A stretch of 64,000 bases of DNA from Diphasiastrum complanatum (taxonomy: Eukaryota; Streptophyta; Lycopodiopsida; Lycopodiales; Lycopodiaceae): assembly GCA_029204225.1 (NCBI GenBank), contig MU831894.1:34037-98036 (forward strand), in the 5' to 3' direction. The notes beneath the pieces are model-generated. The model did not search any database, was not told the DNA's origin, and worked only from the letters and a program-made list of their open reading frames with translations. Positions 22,269-31,325 of this stretch are shown one piece after another (the stretch's first letter is position 1; each line of letters starts with the position of its first letter). The position numbers and the translations under genes were made by a program.

Positions 22269-22700
22269 CTTAATTTTATTTCGTTCCTTCATCCTTCCAT
22301 TTTCAATTTTAGTACTTTGATGGAAAGAAGACTCATCATCTTCTATCTGGTCAATATGGTCCTCCCTTGTATTAATTTCATATTCATGGCGCTTCCTTTC
22401 AGATGACTCAAGTTTTCGTTTCAATTCTCGCCTTGTTGCTTTGAGTTCAGCTTCTCTTTTTTGGAACTCTAATTTTTGTCTTTCAAAAGCACCTTCAAGG
22501 GAGGTAAGATACTCCATGAGCTCCATGCCTTCCTTGTCGTGTAGGTTTATAATTTCTCGCTTGATGTGTGCAAGTTGGAACCGTTCTAAATCTGAAATTG
22601 GATCCATAGCTTGTATTTCATTCCTGAACCACTTTTTAGGTGACAGCAGATATTTTAGTCTTGTTTTAGTCTTTTCTACCAACTTCAGCAACAAACTTGG
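22269..22700 (-). CDS. Candidate host-gene exon A, long coiled coil
   Basis: A minus-strand frame of exactly 144 codons between a plausible acceptor (TTTTTAAG|CC at 22700) and a consensus donor (AAG|GTAAAT at 22269). The product is Lys/Glu/Arg-rich and almost wholly helical (DLERFQLAHIKREIINLHDK, FERQKLEFQKREAELKATRR). It joins in phase 0 to exon B, which continues the same coiled-coil character. I do not recognise the family; cytoskeletal, chromatin or RNA-silencing scaffold proteins look like this. No start codon or upstream exon was identified. Confidence 0.5.
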
Positions 22701-23685
22701 CTTAAAAATTTATGGTAGAGATCTCCACAAACATTCTAGACATAAATCCATCTTGTCTTCTTAAAGGCGATGTCATTATGTTGTGTAACAATACTGGAAC
22801 AATTTAAAGTCAAAATTCTTTCACTATTACTTGAACCTGGATAGTACACAATCAAAACAAGGTTAAATGAATTTGTGAATTTTGCAACCTTATCTTCTAA
22901 AAGAAACTTCATGATTTCATATGATCGATCACAATCAACTCATTAGAGCATGATACATACCAACCTATTAGACTCTACAAAACATCTCTTTTTCTAGTTT
23001 TATTTGAGCCACATTGATGATGTAAAGGAAGACATGTCCCTTTGGAAATATGTTGTCTTTGTAGAACATGTCAGTAAGCCTACAACATTAAAAGAAACAA
23101 TAAACATGAGAATCCCTTGCACCATAGAATTAACGAGGACTACTTTGGTATAGAAAAAAACTTGTCCTTTTAGCACCAATCAAAATTGTTGCATAATTCA
23201 CCAGTGAACTAATTTGCTTCCTTAAAGAAAAAAGTTCAAGACTCCTTGGCTGTTTCTTGTCCTGAGAAGATACTCATACAAAGAGAATTGTCCAAGAAAG
23301 AGCCATGATCTTGGATTTCACTTAAGATCGTGCACATTCTCATTCAAACCATCTTTTCTATGTTGAGGGTTATGGAAAAAAAACAAGGAAACATAGATAC
23401 CACGTGTATGTTGCATTGTGGATTTTTAGAAAAGAATCATCATCTCCCACTACTACAAAAGAAGGATGTAATGGGGACTATTGCTAGATGTATGTCCAAG
23501 CTACGTTGTCAATGTCATTGATGAGAAATGTGTTTCCTCATAGTAGGATAGGTAGCTCTCACGATAGCAAGAAACTGAGTGATGCACCGTCTCTAGACTC
23601 TAATGTTGTAAATTGTCATCATCATCGCTATCGTCTATCTCTGGATCTATCTATGGCCTTCTACAAAAGAAGGATGTAATTTGGA

Positions 23686-23688
<3 letters not shown>
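22701..23688. other. No gene recognised
   Basis: No coding similarity. A short direct repeat, ACAAAAGAAGGATGTAAT, occurs at about 23456 and again at about 23662, just before the LINE 2 tail. Confidence 0.35.

Positions 23689-23763
<75 letters not shown>
23689..23763 (-). repeat. (GA)n tail of LINE 2
   Basis: An uninterrupted GA tract of about 75 bp that directly touches the LINE 2 3' terminus. On the LINE sense strand it is (CT)n. Confidence 0.85.
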
Positions 23764-23766
<3 letters not shown>

Positions 23767-25748
23767 TACTGATATCTCTTCCATGCCAAAAGGCATATAA
23801 GATGAATAAGCACATATCAAGTGTGTGGAACAAGTGGGAGCATATGAAAAATGTCTCCGAATCTATAAAAAAATGCATGTAATGTAAATCTAAATACAAA
23901 TACCAATGATAAAGAAACAACGTACGTGTGAATCATGATATAACTATGTATGATGGTATAAAGCCTCGGATGCACTGGAGGAGGTGATGATGCTACTACT
24001 GCTACTGAAGAAAGATGTAATACGAGTTGTAGTGGGAGGTAAAGCTAGGATATGTTGTCCATGTCGAAAATGAGAGGGACCTCTGCTCGTGGTAGGACGA
24101 GTATGTCTGGCTGTAATGTGATGCTGTGAGATGCACTGCCTCTGAACTCTATGGGAAGTTGTGTCATCATCATCCTCATCATTTTCTAAATCTAGGTTTG
24201 GTCGCGGTCGCGGTCGCCATCGCAGTTTGGAGCAAAAGAATGTCGTATGAACTATGTTTGGAGTACTTTGATGTGAATGTTGGATATCTCGTCATAGTAA
24301 AGCATCTCTCGTATCATAAGTGCAACACTGCATGGATCCTCATATATAACACGTGAGTGCAAAGGTACGGGTGTATCTCTGAACAAACAGTAGTATCTCC
24401 CACGAATCTCATAATAGGCTGGGCATAGGAAGATAAAATGCACCTCAGTCTCTACCTTGCCTAGGGAACATAAATGGCAGATCTTATCCTCTTGTGGGAG
24501 ACCCTGAAGCCGTCCAATCTCAACTTCAAGCTAGTGCAAGGAGACACGGGGATTGATGACCCAAGTGTCAAGGAGGCGAGAGGCCTAAGAGAACCAAGCC
24601 AACTGATAGCCTCGAGTATGTAAGCGTTGAGATGAGATGAGAGCAGCATGTGTCTACCTCTGCTCAGAAGCCTGGAACTCATTGACTCACTAGATATATG
24701 TGATGAGCTCTGGAGAAAAATGAGAATCCGAAAAACAGCCTCAACCTATAACGGAAGAACTGCAAACTCTGCAAGTATAATCTAATGAGGAACAGCGGGA
24801 TTTCGCCCAAATCATACGTGAAAGCATAGTAATCTGCAAACGAGATATATTGACCCACTCTGAGGAAGTAAGACCGGTACACCAAGTCTCTGCTGCATAC
24901 ATAATTGTCGCTGTGACCATGGTATCAAACAGGAGACACTTACTCGGAGCATCGCGTATGTAACGCCTGAAGCAAAACCTCTCAAGTTGGACCAGAGATG
25001 CGTGCCCCTTACCCAATCGAGCAAGAGCAGATCTCATACTGAAGACTAGGCCCGTGATGAGGACTCCCAAATATGTGTAGGAAGAGACGACCTAAAAGCC
25101 TGACCATCCCATAGAAGCTCTTGACAGAAGTATTGAAGACCAAAACTTTGGTCTTCGCAATTATCATTAACAATCTCCAGTGTGAGCAAAAGGAGCATAA
25201 CACATCAAGATGTCTCTGTAACCCCTCTCTGGAACGTGACATGAGTACAACATCATCGGCATATAGCAAAATCGAGATCAATAGGTCGCATAAAGTACAT
25301 CCCTCACCTCCCTCCTGCACAATCATCTGCTCCAACTCATCAATATAAAGTCCAAACATGGTAGGGGATAGTGAGCATCCCTGCTTCACTCCAATGGTGC
25401 TATAAACCTAGTGAGATATGCCCTCCTCTGAACGGAAACAACCTATCACTCTCTCATATAGACTCATAATCGCCAAGACTGTATCTAAATGGAAGCCAAG
25501 ATCCTATAATCTCTAGATAAGTAAGCGTCTCAGAACAGAGTCAAAGGCCTTATGAAAATCCACAAAACAGCAGTATACCCGCTCTCGTCTGGACCTAGCC
25601 TCCTCAATTATGGATCTCAAGGTGAATATATGATCTGAGGTGGAATAATGTGATCGAAAACCCCAAAGCATACAAGCGTCTGATCTAGGCTTCACTACTA
25701 ACTGCCCTCTGAAGAACTGAGCCATATACTCTTGCCGGGAACCATCAT
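23764..25748 (-). pseudogene. LINE 2: reverse transcriptase, zinc-knuckle tail, 3' end
   Basis: Second LINE copy of the family of LINE A. Reverse transcriptase motifs on the minus strand: CFVDFHKAFDS (25513-25725), KQGCSLSPTMFGLYIDE and LLYADDVVLM (25009-25389), then the thumb-like block GKGHASLVQLERFCF and YAAETWCTGL (24741-25070). A zf-RVT-like segment, CHLCSLGKVETEVHFIFLC, follows near 24440-24490. Many stops and frame changes show it is dead. The end nearest the 5' side stops at about 25748, where the missing upstream part continues in inverted orientation on the plus strand. Confidence 0.8.
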
Positions 25749-25754
25749 GTCAGG

Positions 25755-26235
25755 AAGCCATGAATCCGGAATACAGTTTGATTGATCTATATACCTAGAC
25801 AAAATACACTAAGTCCCTTTATACTATTGATACCACTCAAGGTTGCATTGAACCACGATTTGAACAGTTCGAACCATTGGGAGCTGATTCGAACCAGATT
25901 TTTAAAAAAAAAAAAAAAACCCAAAAACCCAAAAAAAACGTTTTGGAATTATTATTATTTTTTTTGGGTTCGAACTGTTTTCCGATTCGAACCTGGCCTG
26001 CCGGTTCGAACCGGAAAGAATCGGTTCGAATCGGGGTGTAACCTTGATACCACTTCTCCCATTTTCATCTCATCCAGTCCTTCATCCTTCAATCTTTTTA
26101 CCCCTGACATGATATCTGAATCCATTAAAAACTTCAATAGTTGTCGTGCCCGTGATATCGAAGACCTTGAAAAAGAACTTCTTATCCTTGCAAAAGACAT
26201 CCTTTCTCCCATCCTTTATGAACTTTTTAACCAAA
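25755..26235 (+). pseudogene. LINE 2 upstream segment, inverted
   Basis: The plus-strand frame matches the part of LINE A lying just upstream of its palm domain: DLYT, then KSLYTIDTTSP, LFTPDMISESIKNF and CRARDIEDLEKELL. Relative to LINE 2 it is inverted, and its sense 3' edge (LFN at 26228) is near the LINE position where the sense segment begins. That is the arrangement produced by twin priming. The MITE at 25838-26046 interrupts the segment. Confidence 0.75.
25838..26046. mobile_element. hAT-like MITE (209 bp)
   Basis: Ends CAAGGTTGCA and TGTAACCTTG form terminal inverted repeats with one mismatch. ATACCACT flanks both sides (25830-25837 and 26047-26054), an 8-bp target duplication as in hAT elements. 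The interior is rich in GATTCGAACC-type units on both strands plus an A-rich tract. Removing it restores a continuous LINE reading frame, which confirms the boundaries. Confidence 0.85.
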
Positions 26236-26683
26236 CACCATTTTGTTGCGGTGTGTAAGGTGTAGTCATTTGATGTAGAATGCCTTTGCTTTGAAGAAAC
26301 GTGCCGAACGTACTTTTAATGTATTCCCCTCCTCGGTCGGTACGTAGTATCTTCAAAGTATGCCCAAATTGATTTTCTATCATAGCTAGAAAATCTTTGA
26401 AGCGTTGAAAAACTTCAGATTTTGCCTTCATAGGAAAGATCCAAGTAAACCTTGAAAAATCATCAATAAAAGTAACGAAGTACTTGCATTTACCAATGGA
26501 TTCGGTCCTCATTGGACCACATACATCACTATGAATTAAGGCAAACTTATCACCAACTTTGATAGTCCCATCAATAGGAAAAGGCTTCCGTTGAAACTTA
26601 CCAAATATGCATCCTTCGCATACATGTCCTTCGGGATGCTCCATATTTGGAATGCCTTCCACCATGTTGAATTTCTTCAACAT
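26236..26683 (-). pseudogene. Copia element C2: integrase, truncated
   Basis: Minus strand: the C-C half of the zinc-binding domain (CEGCIFGKFQRKPF), LIHSDVCGPM, FVTFIDDFSRFTW with the first catalytic Asp region, and LRTDRGGEY with the second. It stops at TPYTPQQNGV, just before the catalytic Glu, where LINE 2 DNA begins. The rest of the integrase, reverse transcriptase and 3' LTR are absent. Confidence 0.85.
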
Positions 26684-27411
26684 ATTCTATCCAACAAAAA
26701 CAAACCTCCTCGCAATGTTCCCGAAGCAACAATTAAAAGTGATCTCTTTGGGTCTTTTATAAGACATTTGTCTTCTTTAAATTCTACAATCAATCCTTGA
26801 TTCATGATTGTAGAGACCGAAATGAGATTTTTCTTAATCTTAGGAACATAAAGTACATTTCGAATGTACTTTTCTTCTCCATTGGGAAGAATGAGGGGTA
26901 TAGATCCAATGCCTTCAATTGGATAGGAGGTGTTGTCAACACCTTGAACCTTGCTTCCATCTTTGATTTTCACAAGCTTTGTGAAGACGTCTCTATGGTG
27001 AGTCATATGTCGTGTAGTGGTAGAAGTCTCATTTTGATTAGAAATGAGATTGTTAGTGACAAAAGCAAAATCACCATTGGAAGAATCATCCTCCTTTTGA
27101 TGTTCTAATGAAATCATGGCTGTATTTGTATCAATACCTTTCTCTTTATCCTTAGTAAGCTTCTTCCTACATTCCTTTATGTGGTGCCCAAACTTTTTAC
27201 AATAATGGCACTTACCCTTCTTTTTGGATCCTTGATCTTGGCCTTCCTTGGATTTTTGATCCTTGGACCTTTCCACTTGCCCTTGCTTTGCCTTTGGTGA
27301 AGAAGGCTTGATCTTCTTGTTCACCAAAATTAATCCTTGTTTGCTCTTCTTGGAGAAGTAAGCCAACAAGCTCTTCAAAGGAGATTTGTTGTCCCCTAAG
27401 AAGCTCTTCAC
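26677..27411 (-). pseudogene. Copia element C2: gag zinc knuckle and protease region
   Basis: A lysine-rich stretch leads to a CCHC zinc knuckle, CHYCKKFGHHIKEC (near 27180-27220). The protease region follows, where the expected D-S-G-A is replaced by TSTTTRHMT near 27010, so the catalytic Asp is lost. The downstream blocks VQGVDNTSYPIEGIGSIPL and IRNVLYVPKIKKNLISVS are typical of copia. It overlaps the upstream gag frame because of a frameshift near 27300. Confidence 0.8.
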
Positions 27412-27868
27412 GAAGATCCTTGATCTTCATTAAGTGATTTGAAAGCGTATCACCCTCTTGCATCTTCAATGTTGAGAGTTGATTACGTAGAAAAAGCACT
27501 TTCGCCGTATTCTTCACTTGGAACATCTTGACAAGTACTTCCCAAGCACTCTTGGAAGTCTTGCATGATCGAATGTGAGGTAGGATTGATCTCTTCACGA
27601 ATAGCGTTATGACCGAATGTGCTTGTGCGTCACGTCGATCCCACTTCTTTTGTTCTTCGGAAGACACCTCCACATATGTTGAAGAAGTAGCTCTTGACGG
27701 TGTAGTAGGTGCCAAACTAGGTGGCCTCTCTTCATCACCACTTACAACTTCAAACAAACCTTTAGCAATAAGGAGGTTTTTGATCATATAGCACCACAAG
27801 GAGAAATTAGTTCCATCCAACCTATCTTCATTGAACAAAGAACCTATAGATTCAGATTCTTTAGCCAT
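27212..27868 (-). pseudogene. Copia element C2: gag
   Basis: Begins with MAKESESIGSLFNEDRLDG and FSLWCYMIKNLLIAK, the usual N-terminal gag block. It then has VITLFVKRSILPHIRS, AWEVLVKMF and LRNQLSTLKM. After EELLRGQQ part of the usual gag core appears deleted before LVGLLLQEEQ. A frameshift then moves the zinc knuckle into another frame. Confidence 0.8.
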
Positions 27869-28469
27869 TTCTGAAAATTCAGCTAATAGTAGATGGGAAA
27901 AACCGATTTCAGGCCGAAATCTACTAAAAAATCAGCAAGATCAAAGCTGAATTAATGAGCACTATAGATTGCAATACACCACATGCAATAGCGTTGTATT
28001 CTGCTGAAATAACAGAATACTAACTAATATGCAGGCTTCCAATGAAGCCAAAACCACAACCAAAACTTTTGTGGTAAAATGGTGTGCACTCAATGTGCTA
28101 ATGGAGCAGATGGTAGGACCTTCTTCCAGGCTCAAAAACAGAAAAATTTCAGCCATTAAAAATGTGTCAAAAACACATTTGTCTTCAAGGTAGATGGGCG
28201 CCCTCCTCCAAGAAGAAAATCTGAAATTTGAAGCATGTAATCTGATTTCAATCACATGAAAACTAGTTGAGCATGGGCACCCTACTGCTGGCTCCCAAAT
28301 GAGTGGAGGTTCCAAGCTTTTCCCTGCAATTTCCTGCACAAAAAACAAGAAGGAGCCGAACAGTTCTCTCTCCACAAAAATCAAAATTTTTTTGATTTTT
28401 GTGAACCAAAAAAGGAGAAATGTGGCTGCCTATTGGGTGCCCTCCAGCAAGCAATCAATTCTGAAAAAT

Positions 28470-28482
28470 GGCTCTGATACCA
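28470..28482 (-). other. C2 primer-binding site
   Basis: The minus strand reads TGGTATCAGAGCC, the initiator tRNA-Met signature, directly after the C2 5' LTR. Confidence 0.85.
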
Positions 28483-28857
28483 TGTAGGAATCCAGAATCA
28501 AGGCTATTCATTAACACAAAGTATTCTCAAAGAGAAGAGAGAGATGGTTAGATGACCCTCTTGTAGAAACTTGTGGACTGCCAATATGAACAGTAGATTG
28601 CTTAACAAAAGTGTGTATCATACAAATGAATGGCTACATATAAGTAGTCCAAGATGGCTATCTACCTTCATGTTGCCTGTCCAATAACTTGACTAATGGC
28701 TATCTAGCTACCATAAGTTACATAAAATAATTAAGTACCCCAAATAACAAGTTAGTTACTTAGTTCACATGTATAGGCCCCTAGTGGACCCACGAGTCCC
28801 TACAAGTTAGTTTCGTACTAACTTGGGCCTAAAATATAAATGACCATGGTTACACAG
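28483..28857 (-). repeat. C2 5' LTR
   Basis: Starts on the plus strand with TGTAGGAATCC next to the primer-binding site. The outer end is placed near TGTAACCATGG (minus strand), where C3 gag sequence begins; this boundary is approximate. Shares over 200 bp with the relic at 10661-10912. Confidence 0.65.
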
Positions 28858-29850
28858 ATCTCGACCTTTTGGGTCATAGTAACCTATGGCTTCGACATCA
28901 TTTACATTTATTATTCTAACAAGCTGCAGTATGTAAGCTCCAGATACCATAAATCAATATCCTGCTATTCTCCGACCTTGGTCATGAAAGCTGTTTCATC
29001 TTCCTCTTGTTGCTGGATTGAGTGACTGGTTGATGCAGCATTTGCTTGTTGTTGGAACTGCTTCTTCTTTTCATTGTTGTATTTCAAAGTTCTACAATCC
29101 TTGATGAGATGGCCAGTCCTCTTTACAGTATTTGCAGAATAGTTTCTACATTGGCTGGAATGATGAGGAATTCGATCCTGAGTTCGATCCTAAATTCGAT
29201 CATGAATTCGATCCAGACTGCATGTTGCTCTTCTTGTTAGGATAATCTAACTTTGTAGATCTCTTGGATTTGAACTTCTGATTTTTCTTTGAATACAGAG
29301 CTTGAGGATCCGATCCTGAGCCGGAGGAGGATGCATTTCTTCTGATCTCCTCTTGAAGAAGCATCGAAATTACTCTTCATAGAGTGAGGTGCTGCTAGGT
29401 CGAAATAGCCATGACCCAAGTTTCATAGGCATCAGGCAAACTCGATAATAGAGTCATCACTGCATCGGAATCTTCAATGACTGAGCCGGTTGCAGTCATC
29501 TACTTCCTGAGATTTTTGAAAGTGTTGAGATGGCTCGAAACACTATCTGCATCAGACATTCTCAATGTGAAGAACTTCTTCCTGAAATGAAGTTTGGAAG
29601 TGACATCCCTGATATCATAGAGGGTTGCTAGGATGTGCCAAGGCTCCTTAGCAGTCTGAGCAGCTCGAATATGAGTGATTTGGGAGTCTTTGATATTGAT
29701 TGTGATTAAGGCAAATGCCTTGCCATCTCGTGTCTCCATTTGGTGATGATGGCTACATCACCTTCAGGTTTGACTTCTATGCCATCAACAATGTCCCACA
29801 GTTCTTTGGCAAGTAGAACTACTTCCATCTTGAACGTATCATACGCGATA
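28858..29850 (-). pseudogene. Copia element C3: gag fragment
   Basis: The minus strand gives FKMEVVLLAKELWDIVDGIE near 29830, DGKAFALITINIKDSQ and TLYDIRDVTSKLHFRKKF (29500-29739), then MLLQEEIRRNASSS and a degraded CCHC (FCKYCK...) near 29100. It is closely related to the gag of C8 at 45214, a TNT1-like lineage, but in opposite orientation. Several stops. The C2 LTR adjoins its 3' end and the C4 fragment its 5' end. Confidence 0.75.
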
Positions 29851-29959
29851 GCACAAGGATCTGCAAGCGTGAGGTAGTAGCCCAATAGATGAAGTGAGAC
29901 CTATACACCATGCCTCTATTGCATCAACAGAGGATCAACCGCAAGTTGTATCGCACTTT

Positions 29960-30724
29960 GCTTATCACCCTTGATTATTGTAGGCTTAACATGTGTCCTC
30001 TAGCATCTTTCACAGTCGTATAGCTTCTTGTGTTGCAGAGCATAATGCTTTGTATTCAACTTATGTAATGGATAGGGTAATTGTTTCTTATTATTTGCTT
30101 GACTAGGAGAAACTGCAATTTCCAATATGAAAAAGATAGCCCACCTCCTATCATCAATACTTCCGACCCAATCTGCATCTACAAATCCTTGTAGCATCAA
30201 CAAACTATATTGTCTCTCATATGCCAACCCACAAGTTGTGGTGAGGTGGTAAGATAGATTAAACAATCAACCAGCTGGCGAAATAAAGTCACATCCACCA
30301 GTTTACTCTCATCATTCCAACTTCAATTGGTGTAGAAATTGATTTGCAATCACTCATTTTCGAATGCTTGAGAATCTCATTAACATAATTTGTTTGCATG
30401 AGTGCAAAGCTTTCCCTTTTTTACAAAATTTCTACTCCAAGACACTCGTGCATGAGGCCTAAATATGTCATGTCAAAACTAGTAGACAAGTCTTTCTTTA
30501 TCGCACTAATAAGCTCCACGTCATTGCCTGAAATCACCAAATCTTCTACATACATCACAACTAGAGTGATACTAGAATCATGGGAAAAGTAATAAAGATT
30601 GGAGTCTGAAGAGGTGCATACCAAACGCTAGATAAAAGATATTCATCAAAATGACTATAGCTTTCTTCAGACTAAATACATTATCCTCCTGGCCTTGCAC
30701 AATAAACCCACAGGATTGAACCCG
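29960..30724 (-). pseudogene. Copia element C4: reverse transcriptase and RNase H fragment
   Basis: Minus strand: GFIVQGQEDNVFSLKKA near 30700, then VVMYVEDLVISGND (30540), the YVDD motif with Asp changed to Glu. The RNase H block follows: GLAYERQYSLLMLQGFVDAD and GSIDDRR (30000-30266). Much between these blocks is missing. The frame ends near 29960 with SAIQLAVDP. Confidence 0.75.
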
Positions 30725-31325
30725 GGGCACTACACCCTTTAATGCTCCGGGCTAAAAGCGACAAATTCGTGCTAATTAAATTCCTTGAAAATACAAAGAG
30801 AAATTTGCCGAAGTTGGCATAAACAAATGCAAATTACTACCTAGAAGAATGCAACAAAATACAAGAAAGAGGTGAAACTTACCGAGACTGTCAGCAATGG
30901 ATCACAAGGCCCGATCAAACCGATTCTCCAACGCCTTTGCCTTCCACTCAATTTCTTCTTCCACCACCAACACTGTAATTCATCTCTTCTTTCTTATTAT
31001 TCTCAACCAGATTGATGCAGCCTTCTTCCTCAAACCCTAGCAGGCGCAGGAATGCTTGTAATAGGGTTAAGAATAGGATTTGTTGGAAGCGTTCAGATTT
31101 TGTTGCCATGTGGCAGTTGTGACGCGTGGCTGCCATCCAAGGGAGCAGACGAGGGCATAAAGCAAATCGTGCCATCGATGGCGGATGCTTCTGGATTTCA
31201 TGCTTTAGTCGCGCTTTCTCATGGAAACGCTGGCTGTAAAAGTTCCTGTTAGGGCTGGAATTTTAGGGTTAGGGCTTCAAGGGTTGGGAGGAGAGAGAAG
31301 GCCAGGCATCATGCTTGGAGGTAAG
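30725..31325. other. No gene recognised
   Basis: Spacer between the C4 breakpoint and the hAT terminal repeat. Short frames without family resemblance. A TTTAGGGTTAGGG-like stretch lies at about 31262. Confidence 0.35.

Noticed and set aside
25838-26046. GGTTCGAAnCC units as tRNA or SINE B-boxes
   Set aside because: No A-box, no tRNA fold and no poly-A or T terminator. Terminal inverted repeats and an 8-bp duplication explain the element better as a MITE.
26797-27108. Plus-strand frame of 103 codons
   Set aside because: Antisense shadow of the C2 protease region.
30948-31252. Overlapping frames on both strands (66 and 75 codons)
   Set aside because: No conserved motif; composition like the surrounding non-coding DNA.
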